A DNA stretch of 64,000 nucleotides from Flavobacterium piscisymbiosum (GCF_020905295.1 NZ_JAJJMM010000001.1:1364001-1428000), one strand, 5' to 3'. Counted from the stretch's first letter, positions 34,245-44,110 are shown. A program made the numbers and translations. The notes: a model not told the origin generated them from the sequence alone.

Positions 34245-35594
34245 ATGAAAAAATCAGTTCTAATTTTAGCGGTATTGTTTCTATTTATTAGTTGCAAAAA
34301 AGAAACATCGACATCAACAACTCCGTCATCTACTACAGAAAGTAGTGCTGCAATTCCTTCAGATCAGGATATTGTAGACGCCTATACTTATTTGTACGGA
34401 AGATATTTGGTAATTCAGCAAGAGAACCATGACATTAATGTGGAGAAAGTAGGATATAATAAAATAAAATACAATCCGCTTGGTACGGCTCAATTTGTAA
34501 ATCCAAATCTTGATGTTGCTTATCTTGAAGCCTGGATTGCAGTCGATAAGGATCATGCTGTCATTTTGAATGTTCCTAAAATAGAAGGACGTTACTATAC
34601 CGCAGAATTATTGAACGGTTGGGGAGAAGTAATTGTTAATATCAACAATCGTAATTTTCCTAAAACACCTTATGGCAAATTTGCTTTAGTGCTTAAAGGA
34701 ACCAATCCAACAATTCCGGCTGATGCTGTAAAAATCGAATTACCATCAGAAAAAGCAAAAATGCTTGCTCGTGTAGAATTGAAAGGAACTCCTGATATAG
34801 CACAAAAACTACAAAGACAATTTACGTTTACAGTTCCTGACGGAATTAAAATAGCTCCGCCTTTAACCATTCCAGAGTTTACTCCTAAAGCACCAATTGG
34901 CGGAGAAATATTTGATAATGTAGAAGAAGTTATTGCTTCTTACCCGGATGTAATGCCTAAAGCAAAAGAATTTCTGGATAAAGCAATTGCAATTGAAGCT
35001 TATCGTAAAACCGATGATAAGGCTAAAGCTCATGTTGATGAAATCGTAAAAACAAAAGCAATTCCGGCATTTTTGGCAGGAGCAAAAGGTTTTGGAACTC
35101 AAAAAGGAGGATGGTCAGTATCTTATGCTGCCGGTAATTTTGGTGATGATATTCTGGCTCGTGATATTATAAATTATGGTGGATTATGGGCAAACCGAAA
35201 AGAAGAAGCTGTTTATTTTATTGGATTAATAGATAGTAAAGGCCAGCCTTTGACAGGTGATAAAGTATATGAAATAAAATTTCCAAAAGATGCATTACCA
35301 GATACTGCTGTTGATGGTTTTTGGTCAACAACAGTATATAGTGTGCCGGATTACAGAGTGGTTGACAATAAATTGAAGCGTTATAATCTAAATAATGTTT
35401 CCGGACTAAAGAAAAACCCTGATGGTTCTTTAAGTATTTGGCTGGCATCTTCATTGCCAAAAGGAGCAATAGAAAGCAACTGGCTTCCAACGCCGGCCGG
35501 GAAAGGTTTCTCTATCAATTTCCGCACATACATTCCTAAAAAAATAGTTCAGGACGGTAAATGGTTCCCTGCGCCAATTGAGCCAAAAAACTAG
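34245..35594 (+). CDS. DUF1254/DUF1214 lipoprotein, copy 1
   Basis: A 449-residue lipoprotein (LFLFISC, lipidated Cys17). The N-terminal half carries the DUF1254 pattern (DAYTYLYGRYLVIQQ, NPNLDVAYLEAWI, YYTAELLNGWGEVI). The C-terminal half carries DUF1214 (DGFWSTTVYSVPDYRVVDN and SNWLPTPAGKGFSINFRTYIP). The function of these domains is not established. It is followed after 28 bp by a second protein of the same architecture, which points to tandem duplication with divergence. The lipoprotein signal places it at the cell envelope. Confidence 0.9.
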   Translation: MKKSVLILAVLFLFISCKKETSTSTTPSSTTESSAAIPSDQDIVDAYTYLYGRYLVIQQENHDINVEKVGYNKIKYNPLGTAQFVNPNLDVAYLEAWIAVDKDHAVILNVPKIEGRYYTAELLNGWGEVIVNINNRNFPKTPYGKFALVLKGTNPTIPADAVKIELPSEKAKMLARVELKGTPDIAQKLQRQFTFTVPDGIKIAPPLTIPEFTPKAPIGGEIFDNVEEVIASYPDVMPKAKEFLDKAIAIEAYRKTDDKAKAHVDEIVKTKAIPAFLAGAKGFGTQKGGWSVSYAAGNFGDDILARDIINYGGLWANRKEEAVYFIGLIDSKGQPLTGDKVYEIKFPKDALPDTAVDGFWSTTVYSVPDYRVVDNKLKRYNLNNVSGLKKNPDGSLSIWLASSLPKGAIESNWLPTPAGKGFSINFRTYIPKKIVQDGKWFPAPIEPKN

Positions 35595-35622
35595 TTATTG
35601 ATAATGACCAAAAAATAAAATC

Positions 35623-37110
35623 ATGAAAAAAATATTTATTCCTCTATTGGCAGTTTTACTATTGATAAGCTGTAAAAAAGAAACGGCAACCGGAAAAGAA
35701 GTTGGTAATGGTATAGTTGCCAATGATACAGCAGCAGTTAAAATTGGCATTCCTGCTGGTCCGGTGGCAAACACAATTTTGACAGATGAATATGTAAAAC
35801 ACATTGGAACACTTGCTTATTTATGGGGTTGGCCAATGACAAATATTCATAATAGAAACGTAATGTTCTCAAAACTTCCGGAGCCAAGTTATGAGGGAGG
35901 AATTGTACCATTGAGTCCGCCAAATCAATTGTGTATGTTGACAGACTATATTCAGTCAGGTGAAAGAGAAGTAGCTTGTCCGAATCAGGATGTAGTTTAC
36001 GGATTTGGGATAACTGATTTTACCAAAGACGCAATAGTAGTTCAGGTTCCGGATTTTGGAGATCGTTTTTGGGTATATCAGGTTTGTAATCAACGTACAG
36101 ATGGTTATGCAGCTTTAGGAAAAATGTACGGAACAAAACCTGGATTCTATTTATTGACAGGGCCAAAATGGAACGGAAAAGTGCCGGATGGGATTACTGC
36201 TGTATTCAAATGTGATACTGATTTGGGAGTGGTGATTCCGCGTGTTTTTCAAACAGATGATCCTGCTGATAAAAAATCAATTCAGCCGATAGTTCAAAAA
36301 ATAGTAATGTATACTTTAAGTCAGTTTGACGGAAAAGAGAAAACGAAAGACTGGACAAAAATTCCAATTTTGCCTTCACCTGCAAAAAAAGGAAATGAAG
36401 AAACAAAATGGGTAAAACCAGAAGTATACTTTGATGAATTACCGGCTATTATGAAAGAAGTTCCGCCAATGCCTGGTGAAGAAGCTATTTACGGACAAAT
36501 TCAATCTGTTTTGGCTGCAGCTGCAAAAGATCCAAAGATAAAAGCGATACTTAAACAAGCTGCAATAGATGCAGATCAAAAATTAATTACGCCTTTATTT
36601 CAATTTTCGAATGTAGGTTATCCATTAAAAGACAATTGGACAACACAAGCAAACGGAGCACAATTTGGATTGGATTATCTAACCAGAACTGCTTGCGCTA
36701 AAGCCAATATTTTTGTGAATAAACCTATCGAGACAAAATATTTCTATCAGGACAAAGATGTTTCAGGAGTAAGATTACAGGGAAATAGTAAGTACACAGT
36801 AACTTTTGCAAAAGGAGAAGTACCACCTGTAAAAGGTTTTTGGTCGCTTACTTTATACAATCAATACCACTTCTTTTCTCCAAATTCAATCAATCGTTTT
36901 TCTTTAGGAACAAAAAATAAGGATTTAAAATATAATACAGATGGATCATTGACGCTTTATGTACAAAATACACCTCCATCTAATGATAAATTAAGTAACT
37001 GGTTACCATCGCCAAAAGAAACTTTTTCTCTTTATATAAGATGTTATTGGCCAGAAGACCGTGTTATAAAAGACAGTTGGCTTCCTCCGGCAGTTTTGAA
37101 AACAAGTTAA
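35623..37110 (+). CDS. DUF1254/DUF1214 lipoprotein, copy 2
   Basis: A 495-residue lipoprotein (VLLLISC, lipidated Cys17). The DUF1254 part includes LAYLWGWPMTNIHNR, CPNQDVVYGFGI and GDRFWVYQVCNQRTDGY. The DUF1214 part includes VKGFWSLTLYNQYHFF, NTDGSLTLYVQNTPPSN and SNWLPSPKETFSLYIRCYWP. It is longer than copy 1, with a more canonical DUF1254 N-terminus, so the two copies are not redundant. Function unknown. Operon position as for copy 1. Confidence 0.92.
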   Translation: MKKIFIPLLAVLLLISCKKETATGKEVGNGIVANDTAAVKIGIPAGPVANTILTDEYVKHIGTLAYLWGWPMTNIHNRNVMFSKLPEPSYEGGIVPLSPPNQLCMLTDYIQSGEREVACPNQDVVYGFGITDFTKDAIVVQVPDFGDRFWVYQVCNQRTDGYAALGKMYGTKPGFYLLTGPKWNGKVPDGITAVFKCDTDLGVVIPRVFQTDDPADKKSIQPIVQKIVMYTLSQFDGKEKTKDWTKIPILPSPAKKGNEETKWVKPEVYFDELPAIMKEVPPMPGEEAIYGQIQSVLAAAAKDPKIKAILKQAAIDADQKLITPLFQFSNVGYPLKDNWTTQANGAQFGLDYLTRTACAKANIFVNKPIETKYFYQDKDVSGVRLQGNSKYTVTFAKGEVPPVKGFWSLTLYNQYHFFSPNSINRFSLGTKNKDLKYNTDGSLTLYVQNTPPSNDKLSNWLPSPKETFSLYIRCYWPEDRVIKDSWLPPAVLKTS

Positions 37111-37190
37111 TATTGAAGTAGTGCTAAGAAGTTTCCGGGACTAAAAAAAATAGTCATTTAAGTAATTGAAAAACTAATTTGATTGATCCC

Positions 37191-37973
37191 ATGAAGAGAA
37201 TTAATATTTCAAAATCCTTATTTATTATTGTATTAATGCTCTTTTGCAGCATTAAAACAAATGCTCAAAAAATGGCACAAAATGTTGCCGCTTGGGTGGG
37301 TTATGAAATGTATTTGCCTTTTAAAGAAGACGGACGCTGGGGTTTGTTATTAGAAGGATATTCAAAAGGAAATCAATTTGTATCTGAACTTCAGGGTTCT
37401 TTTTACAGGGCAGGAGCCAATTATTATCTTAAAAACGGAAACCGTTTAGGAGCCGGGTTCGCCTATCAGTGGGATTTGCCTTATGATGAGATTTCACTGC
37501 CATATAATAATCCGGATTACCGTATTTACGAGCAGTTTATTTGGCGTATTGTTAAGAAAGAAGGAAATGAAGTTTGGTCGCAACGTTTTAGAATGGAGCA
37601 ACGCTGGTTAGGTCGAAAAGACGACCCCAACAGTACAAGTGATCACTTTGATTATTACAAATTCGAAAATACGTTCAGATACCAGGTGCGATATCAATTA
37701 TGGTTTAAACCGCGATGGGCGGCAGTGGTTTATGATGAACTTCATATTAGAACAAATGCTGCCAGTGGTAACGAAAACTATCTGGATCAAAACAGATTGT
37801 ATTTAGGAACAGCTTATAGTCTTGATAAACGAAGGGAAATCCGGATGGAATTGGGCTATATGAATCAGATTTTTTTTAAATCGCCTGACACCGAAAGTGG
37901 TTTAAGCAGAATGAATCATACCATTAGAATTACGTTAACAACAGATTTGCCTTTTAAAAGAAAAGAAAATTAA
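37191..37973 (+). CDS. DUF2490 outer-membrane protein
   Basis: The start at ATG 37191 (MKRINISKSLFIIVLML) is preferred to 37179 because it begins the signal peptide directly. The 260-residue product has the DUF2490 pattern: AAWVGYEMYLPFKEDGRWGLLLEG, FRMEQRWL, FRYQVRYQLWFKPRW and a terminal FMNQ/TIRITLTTDLPF region, all of beta-barrel type. It lies in the same run and is 5 bp from the DUF2252 gene, so the two are co-translated. The family has no assigned biochemical role. Confidence 0.85.
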   Translation: MKRINISKSLFIIVLMLFCSIKTNAQKMAQNVAAWVGYEMYLPFKEDGRWGLLLEGYSKGNQFVSELQGSFYRAGANYYLKNGNRLGAGFAYQWDLPYDEISLPYNNPDYRIYEQFIWRIVKKEGNEVWSQRFRMEQRWLGRKDDPNSTSDHFDYYKFENTFRYQVRYQLWFKPRWAAVVYDELHIRTNAASGNENYLDQNRLYLGTAYSLDKRREIRMELGYMNQIFFKSPDTESGLSRMNHTIRITLTTDLPFKRKEN

Positions 37974-37978
37974 AAGTT

Positions 37979-39379
37979 ATGACTGACGAATTCAACGATA
38001 AAAGCGAAAATATTTTTGATCCTGTAGCATCAAAAGCGGAACGTTTTGACAAGGGCGTTGCAATAAGAAAAGTTACGCCCCGATCAACGCATCAGGAATG
38101 GAATCCATCGGAAAATCGGGAAGATCCGGTCGAAATTTTAATTCAAACAAGCATTGGAAGAATCGAAAGTCTGTTACCGATTCGATATAGCCGAATGATG
38201 GAATCTCCTTTTGCTTTTTTTAGAGGATCTGCTGCAATTATGGCGGCAGACTTAGCACAAACTCCCAATACAGGAATTGATCTTCAGCTTTGCGGAGATT
38301 GTCATTTAATGAATTTTGGAGGATTTGCAACTCCGGAGCGCAAACTGGTTTTTGATATTAATGATTTTGATGAAACACATCCAGGACCTTGGGAGTGGGA
38401 TGTAAAAAGACTCGCCGCAAGTTTTGTAATCGCCGGAAGATGGAGAAAATTTTCGAATAAAACCTGTAAAGAATTTGCCTGGAATGTTGCCGATAGTTAT
38501 AAAAGACACATGTTGGAGTATAGTAAATTATCAGCGCTTCAAATTTGGTATGCCGATATTGATCTGGCAGAATTGATAGAAAGAGGTGATGATGAAGAAA
38601 TAAAATCATTTCAGCAAAAGCGAATTAAAAAAGCGGCAGAATATACTGCTCATGAAAAAGAATTTGCAAAGATGACCTATCATGAAGGTCCGCGGGCAAG
38701 AATAAAAGATGATCCGCCTTTAATTTATCATCCAACAGGAGAAGGTGCAAAACGAATTTTGGAGGAAGCAGAAATGGTCCATAACCGGTATCTCAAAACA
38801 TTGTCTGATGAAAAAAAAGTATTATTAAGTAGATATACCTTACATGATCTGGCTATAAAAGTGGTGGGTGTAGGAAGTGTGGGAACGCTTTGTGGAATTA
38901 GTTTGTTAATGTCGGCTACTGGCGAACCTATTTTTTTACAATTTAAAGAAGCCAGAAAAAGTGTGCTTGAAGCAAATGTAAAAGCCAAAAGTAAGTACAC
39001 TCATCAGGGTGAACGAATTGTGAGAGGGCAAAAACTGATGCAATCTGCATCAGACATGTTTTTAGGATGGACAAACGATGACAATGGTAAATTTTTTTAC
39101 ATCCGCCAGCTTCGCGATGCAAAAGTAAAACCGGTGCTTGAAATTATGAAATCTAAAAACATGATCGATTATGCAAAAGCTTGCGGTTGGGCACTTGCAA
39201 GAGCACATGCCCGTACAGGAGATCCTTCGGTATTATCAGGATATATGGGGAAAAGTAATGAATTTGCTAATGCAATTTCGAGATTTTCTATTTCTTATGC
39301 GAACCAAAATGATGCAGATTATACCAAAATGTTAGAAGCAATAAAAGAGGGAAGATTACCAATTTCGGCTGAAATCTAA
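37979..39379 (+). CDS. DUF2252 protein with kinase-like motifs
   Basis: A 466-residue protein without a signal peptide, so it is the one clearly cytoplasmic product of this block. Family landmarks are FAFFRGSAAIMAADLA, GDCHLMNFGGF (106-116) and VFDINDFDETHPGPWEWDVKRL (Asp pair around 126-131). The GDxHxxNFG...DxxDFD arrangement resembles the catalytic and metal loops of APH/choline-kinase-like phosphotransferases, so a phosphotransfer role is possible (inference). It starts 5 bp after the DUF2490 gene. Length is typical of DUF2252. Confidence 0.92.
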   Translation: MTDEFNDKSENIFDPVASKAERFDKGVAIRKVTPRSTHQEWNPSENREDPVEILIQTSIGRIESLLPIRYSRMMESPFAFFRGSAAIMAADLAQTPNTGIDLQLCGDCHLMNFGGFATPERKLVFDINDFDETHPGPWEWDVKRLAASFVIAGRWRKFSNKTCKEFAWNVADSYKRHMLEYSKLSALQIWYADIDLAELIERGDDEEIKSFQQKRIKKAAEYTAHEKEFAKMTYHEGPRARIKDDPPLIYHPTGEGAKRILEEAEMVHNRYLKTLSDEKKVLLSRYTLHDLAIKVVGVGSVGTLCGISLLMSATGEPIFLQFKEARKSVLEANVKAKSKYTHQGERIVRGQKLMQSASDMFLGWTNDDNGKFFYIRQLRDAKVKPVLEIMKSKNMIDYAKACGWALARAHARTGDPSVLSGYMGKSNEFANAISRFSISYANQNDADYTKMLEAIKEGRLPISAEI

Positions 39380-39407
39380 CCTTTCATTAATTAATAAAAA
39401 TAAATGT

Positions 39408-40148
39408 ATGGGTAAAAAGTTTTTGTTTTTGATGGGCTTTGTGATAATGACAATCACTACCAATGGCCAAACACAGCGTATCGATTCTACGGCTGTTTTT
39501 CTCTTACATCGAACTGGCGAAACTTTTCAGGATATAAAGTCTTGCAGTTTTACAGCGATTACAACTTATGATGTAGCAAACGAAAGTTTAGGCCTTATCA
39601 AGCATGCTATAAATGATAAAGTAGCCATTAAGTTTCCTGATAAAATGAAAGTTACTTCATCAGGAGACAAAGGAAACCGCGCTTTATGGTACAATGGTAA
39701 AAAACTTAATTATTACTCGTTTGATAATAATACGTATGGTTTTACAGCCGCTCCCGGTTCTGTCATCGAAACGATTGACGAAGCCAGCAAAAAATTTGGA
39801 ATCGAATTTCCGGGTGCTGATTTTTTCTACCCTTCCTTTTTGCAGGATCTATTGTCAGAACAAGGCAATTTAGTCTTTTTAGGAGAAACCATAGTCGATG
39901 GGCGTGACTGTTTTCATATTGCAGGAAACGATAAAACAAAAAGTTTTCAGTTCTGGATTGCCAGTGATGATTTGTTTCTACCAGTAAAATTAGTGATTAT
40001 TTATACTTCAGATAAAGACAAACCTCAATACGAGGCCCTTTATAAAGACTGGACTATAAATACAGATTATCCGGATTCTATGTTTGAATTTACGACGCCT
40101 CCCAAAGCGACAAAAGTAAAATTAGCGCCTAGAGAAAACACTAAATAA
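39408..40148 (+). CDS. DUF2092 periplasmic protein
   Basis: A 246-residue protein with a signal peptide (cleavage near TTNGQ). The DUF2092 pattern is seen in the DKMKVTSSGDKGNRALWYNGKKL region and in QFWIASDDLFLPVKLVIIY near the end. DUF2092 proteins are predicted to have a LolA/LolB-like half-barrel that could shield a lipid, but the role is unproven. It lies 28 bp after DUF2252 and 19 bp before the proline-rich gene, within the same operon. Confidence 0.87.
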   Translation: MGKKFLFLMGFVIMTITTNGQTQRIDSTAVFLLHRTGETFQDIKSCSFTAITTYDVANESLGLIKHAINDKVAIKFPDKMKVTSSGDKGNRALWYNGKKLNYYSFDNNTYGFTAAPGSVIETIDEASKKFGIEFPGADFFYPSFLQDLLSEQGNLVFLGETIVDGRDCFHIAGNDKTKSFQFWIASDDLFLPVKLVIIYTSDKDKPQYEALYKDWTINTDYPDSMFEFTTPPKATKVKLAPRENTK

Positions 40149-40167
40149 TCTTATAAACTCTTTAGTT

Positions 40168-40917
40168 ATGAAATCATATCAACCCAAAAATAAAATAGCA
40201 ATCCTGATTATTGCATTTTTTGCATTATTAATTATGATTCCTGAAGAAGCAACAGCACAGCGTTTTGGTCATTTTGCGCCTCCCAGACCAATGCCCAGAC
40301 CAATGCCCAGACCAATGCCAATGCCAGCACCGAGACCATTACCGCCACCAAGACCTATACCTCCTGCGCCGCGACCGTTACCTCCAAGACCTTTACCGCC
40401 GCCACCGCATCCGTATCCTAGGCCTTATCCGGTACCATTTCATCCTTATCCAGTGCCTTTTCCTTATGCTTATCATCCGTTTGTACCCTATGCTTGGGGA
40501 CCAACGTGGTATCCGGTAGGTTTCTTTTTGACAACATTAACCACTGCCGCTATAGTGATATCTGTAGAAAACACAAATTATAACTATGATGATGGAGTTT
40601 ACTATGTAAAAGAATCTAGTGGTTACAAAGTAGTTTCTGCGCCACTTGGAGCAACAATTTCGGAGTTGCCAAAAGGATATGTCACCATCAATGTTTCGGG
40701 TGTCGAATACTATTATTATGGAGGAACCTATTACTCAAAAGACAGCAGTAAATATAAAGTCGTAAATGCTCCGGTTGGAGCCGTTGTTTCGCATCTTCCG
40801 GAAGGAGCCGAAGAAAAAACAATAGACGGTCAAAAATACATGATTTACAATAACGTGTATTATCAGCCAATTTCAAAAGACGGACAAGACAGTTATGTCG
40901 TTGTACAAGGAAAATAG
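40168..40917 (+). CDS. Proline-rich DUF6515 protein
   Basis: A 249-residue exported protein: signal peptide to about residue 30 (EEATAQ), a Pro/Arg/Met-rich stretch of about 60 residues (repeated PRPMPRPMP, then PRPLPP units), a hydrophobic segment (VGFFLTTLTTAAIVISV), and two homologous ~45-residue beta modules each with YYYVKESSGYKVVSAPLGA-like wording. The C-terminal half matches DUF6515. The Pro-rich linker could span periplasm or peptidoglycan. It is last of the closely spaced block. DNA of the repeat is itself tandem (about 40285-40320). Confidence 0.82.
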   Translation: MKSYQPKNKIAILIIAFFALLIMIPEEATAQRFGHFAPPRPMPRPMPRPMPMPAPRPLPPPRPIPPAPRPLPPRPLPPPPHPYPRPYPVPFHPYPVPFPYAYHPFVPYAWGPTWYPVGFFLTTLTTAAIVISVENTNYNYDDGVYYVKESSGYKVVSAPLGATISELPKGYVTINVSGVEYYYYGGTYYSKDSSKYKVVNAPVGAVVSHLPEGAEEKTIDGQKYMIYNNVYYQPISKDGQDSYVVVQGK

Positions 40918-41020
40918 GGCTTAAAAAGCTCAGAACAGTCTATGTTAATATAAATAAATTGTTCTGATTAAATAAGTAAGAATTTTACATCTTAGGTGAT
41001 GTTAATTAAATAAAATAATT

Positions 41021-41028
41021 TATCTTTG
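41021..41028 (+). promoter_or_regulatory. -7 promoter box for the DUF4136 gene
   Basis: TATCTTTG matches TAnnTTTG, about 143 bp before the start codon. The -33 region lacks a clean TTG. A second transcript probably begins here. Confidence 0.45.
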
Positions 41029-41171
41029 AGTATTTGGTAAGATATTGGTTAGTAGTTGTTTGTGAAAATTTAAACAATTATTTAACACGACTTCCCGTAT
41101 ATTCAGGGTTTAAGCAAGATTTTAAGAATTTCGAGTTAAACTAATTTAATCATTAATTAAAATACCACAAG

Positions 41172-41756
41172 ATGAATATTAAAAGAAAGAATCTTCGTAT
41201 AATCTCAATGTTGCTTTTGGGTTTATTTTTCAGCTGCTCTCCAACTGTAAAAGTGACAAGTGACTATGACCATTCTGCTAATTTTAGCGAATACAAAACT
41301 TTTGCATTTTATGATTTAAAAGCACAGGAAGGTCAAATCAATCAATTGAATGTAGATCGTATTACAAAAGCAATTCGTGCTGAGTTGATCAACAAAGGTT
41401 TTACAGAAACAACTACCAATCCGGATTTAAAAGTAAATGCGGTTACGATCTTAAAAAACAAAACATCTGTATCTGCCAACACTGATTTTTACGGTTATGG
41501 CGGAATGTATCGCCCTTACGGATATTGGGGTGGTGGAGGTGCAATGATGGGTAATGCCAATACAACATTTAATTCTTACGATTATGTTGATGGCTCACTG
41601 ATCATTGATATTGTATCATCAAAAACTCAAAAACTGATTTGGCAAGGAATTGGTAACGCTCAAATTGACAGTAAACCAGACAATCCGGAAGAGTTTGTTA
41701 CTAATTCTATCAAAAAAATTCTGGCTGGTTTTCCTCCCGGCTTAGCAAAAAAATAG
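41172..41756 (+). CDS. DUF4136 lipoprotein
   Basis: A 194-residue lipoprotein with LFFSC and lipidated Cys22. The DUF4136 pattern is VKVTSDYDHSANFSEYKTFAFYD near the N-terminus of the mature protein, then RITKAIRAELINKGF, a Gly/Tyr-rich FYGYGGMYRPYGYWGGGG loop, and GSLIIDIVSSKTQKLIWQGIG. Function unknown. The family is common in Gram-negative envelopes. A 15-bp perfect stem follows it. Confidence 0.9.
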   Translation: MNIKRKNLRIISMLLLGLFFSCSPTVKVTSDYDHSANFSEYKTFAFYDLKAQEGQINQLNVDRITKAIRAELINKGFTETTTNPDLKVNAVTILKNKTSVSANTDFYGYGGMYRPYGYWGGGGAMMGNANTTFNSYDYVDGSLIIDIVSSKTQKLIWQGIGNAQIDSKPDNPEEFVTNSIKKILAGFPPGLAKK

Positions 41757-41773
41757 CTTCCAGATAATTGTTT

Positions 41774-41812
41774 CAAGACTATACGTATCCTAATCAAATA
41801 CGTATAGTCTTG
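41774..41812. terminator. 15-bp hairpin after the DUF4136 gene
   Basis: Perfect 15-base arms CAAGACTATACGTAT and ATACGTATAGTCTTG enclose a 9-base loop. No T run follows, so it may be a processing or partial-termination structure. Confidence 0.55.
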
Positions 41813-41891
41813 CAGCAAATGGAAAAACTTTCTTTTTTAAATTTATTTTAAAAGAAAAAAGGTACGTACAAATAAATTAAGCTCACAAACC

Positions 41892-43079
41892 ATGATCGAT
41901 ATAGTACTTTCACTTTTCTTTTTTATAGCAACAATAGTAGGCTTTGCAACTTCTTTTATGGTTCTTTTTTCAAAAAAAAACTACTCAAAAAGTTTCTTTC
42001 TCGGATTGTTTTTATTCAGTCTTGCCGTCGTTAGCGTATATAATTTTTACTTATCTGCAAACAGTTTCAAAGAATTTCCTGATTTATTTATGATCGCAAA
42101 ATCATTTATTTTTTTGGTTGCTCCTTGTGCCTTTTTGTATGTAAGAAGCATGTTGTTCTCGGGCAAATTGTTTAAAAAGTACGATTGGCTGCATTTTTTA
42201 CCTTTTCTAATATATTTTACTTTAACTCTTTTTGTATGGGTAGGTACCTTTCTGAATCTGCAAATAGTTGATTCTGTTTCAGCCAAAATAAACAGTCCTT
42301 TTTCGATGTTAAGTCTGACCGTTTGGCTCTTATATGCTTTTTGTCAGACCATGATGATTTTGAATTACGATTTGAAAAAATTTAAAGAAAATCACTTCAA
42401 CAGAATAAAAATTTTAAGCTGGATTAGAGTATATAATTTGATGATATTGTTTTTGTTTTCAGCTCTGTTTGTACATTATTTTTTAATGGCACGTGTAGAT
42501 AGAATTGATTTTTCCTGTTATATATTAATATCATCGGTTTTGGTTTTTACAGTAGCATGGCTCTATTTTAGACCACAAATTTTTTATGATACAAATGAAA
42601 CTATTGAGTTTGCTGAAACAAGATCAGAAACAGTAGAGACAAGTGAAAACAAGACGGTTTTACCACTTGTAAAAGAATTAACTTCCGAAAAAAAATTACT
42701 ATATCTCAACAAATTAGAGAGCATTTTTGAATCAAAAGAACTCTTTTTGAAAAAAGATTTAGTAATACGCGATATCGCTGATGAGACTGGAATATCAGTA
42801 CATCACATCTCCAATTTAATCAATTCAGAATTTAATCTTCATTTTCAGGATTATGTAAATCTTAAAAGGATCGAATATTTTAAAGATAAAATTAATGACC
42901 CTGAGTGGAAAGATTTATCGCTTGAAGGTATGGCCTGGGGCTCTGGTTTTAAATCCAGAACAACCTGTTTTAGAGCCTTTATAAAACATACTGGAAAATC
43001 ACCTTCTGAATATTTTAAAGTAATTAGAATTAATCCTGAGAAAACCAATGCTTATTATTTTAAACAAGCTTCAAACTAA
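41892..43079 (+). CDS. Membrane-anchored AraC-family transcription regulator
   Basis: A 395-residue protein with about seven N-terminal membrane helices (residues ~1-225), a linker, and a C-terminal AraC-type double HTH domain (residues ~275-385; LVIRDIADETGISVHHISNLIN and GSGFKSRTTCFRAFIKHTGKSPSEYFK). Regulators of this layout sense an envelope or extracellular cue and bind DNA while in the membrane. Placement inside the run makes it the best candidate regulator of the neighbouring sulfatase and DUF genes. The link is positional only. Confidence 0.92.
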   Translation: MIDIVLSLFFFIATIVGFATSFMVLFSKKNYSKSFFLGLFLFSLAVVSVYNFYLSANSFKEFPDLFMIAKSFIFLVAPCAFLYVRSMLFSGKLFKKYDWLHFLPFLIYFTLTLFVWVGTFLNLQIVDSVSAKINSPFSMLSLTVWLLYAFCQTMMILNYDLKKFKENHFNRIKILSWIRVYNLMILFLFSALFVHYFLMARVDRIDFSCYILISSVLVFTVAWLYFRPQIFYDTNETIEFAETRSETVETSENKTVLPLVKELTSEKKLLYLNKLESIFESKELFLKKDLVIRDIADETGISVHHISNLINSEFNLHFQDYVNLKRIEYFKDKINDPEWKDLSLEGMAWGSGFKSRTTCFRAFIKHTGKSPSEYFKVIRINPEKTNAYYFKQASN

Positions 43080-43138
43080 AAAAAGATAGTTTGTAAAAAA
43101 GAAGTTGTGGGGTCTCATTAATTTTTAAAATATCAATT

Positions 43139-44110
43139 ATGAAAACAAAACTTAATATACAAAGACAAACCATAAAATCATTTTTTACACTATTACTTCT
43201 GCTCATTTCCTTTTTGAGTCATGCACAGCTTAAAGGAGGTCATATTCTTGGGGCAATGGGGCTACAATCCGGAACGCAGACTCCAGAAAATACCTTAAGT
43301 GTTTATGTACCGGGATATATTTACAGCGCTTCATCTTTAAGAAATGCCAATGGCGATAAATCTATTGCAAATCCTGACCTGAACATGTTTATTACAGGGG
43401 TAGGTGCAACATATGTAAGTGATTTTAAAATTTTAGGGGCCAATTATGGCGCAACTGTTTTGCTTGCATTTGCATCCAATAGAATTCAGGGAAATACCGT
43501 AGACTCCAAAAGTCCTTTTGCCTTAACAGATACTTATATTGTTCCGGTGCAACTAGGCTGGCACAATAAAAGAGCCGACTTTGTTTTTAGTTATCAAATC
43601 TATTTGCCAACAGGAAAATTTGATCTCGGAGCTTCTGATAATAGTGGCTTAGGAATGTTTATGAATGAGTTTTCTGCCGGAACAACTTTATTTTTTAATG
43701 ATAAAAAAACGGTCCATTTTTCAGCTTTAGTTTCTTATGAACTCAATGGAAAAAAGAAAGATACTGATATTAAAACAGGAGACCTTTTAAGTATTGAAGG
43801 AGGTTTAGGAAAAACCTTTTATATGATGAATCCTGAAAAAACAGCGCCTAAAGGAATATTAAACGCGGGATTAATTTATTACCTACAATATAAAGTGACA
43901 AACGATCAGATACCGGTTCCTGTATTTGGTACTATCGAGACTGATAAAGATCGCGTTGGCGGTATCGGGGCCGAGATCAATTACTATCATATTGGTTGTA
44001 GTACTTCTGCAGGATTTCGATGGATTGCTGAGGTCGAAGCCGTAAATAGATTTCAGGGAAATACTTTTTTTCTCACACTCGCCCATGTGTTTAGTTTCAA
44101 GAAAAAATAG
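43139..44110 (+). CDS. MetA/SphA-like outer-membrane channel protein
   Basis: A 323-residue protein with a signal peptide (cleavage near SHAQ). GGHILGAMGLQSGTQTPENTLSVYVPGYIY, then YIVPVQLGWHNKRADFVFSYQIYLPTGKF and a terminal TFFLTLAHVFSF match the 'MetA pathway of phenol degradation' (SphA-like) outer-membrane family, whose members are thought to admit hydrophobic or aromatic compounds. The protein is beta-rich throughout. It lies 59 bp after the AraC gene and 104 bp before the next barrel gene (77 bp if that gene starts upstream). Confidence 0.88.
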   Translation: MKTKLNIQRQTIKSFFTLLLLLISFLSHAQLKGGHILGAMGLQSGTQTPENTLSVYVPGYIYSASSLRNANGDKSIANPDLNMFITGVGATYVSDFKILGANYGATVLLAFASNRIQGNTVDSKSPFALTDTYIVPVQLGWHNKRADFVFSYQIYLPTGKFDLGASDNSGLGMFMNEFSAGTTLFFNDKKTVHFSALVSYELNGKKKDTDIKTGDLLSIEGGLGKTFYMMNPEKTAPKGILNAGLIYYLQYKVTNDQIPVPVFGTIETDKDRVGGIGAEINYYHIGCSTSAGFRWIAEVEAVNRFQGNTFFLTLAHVFSFKKK

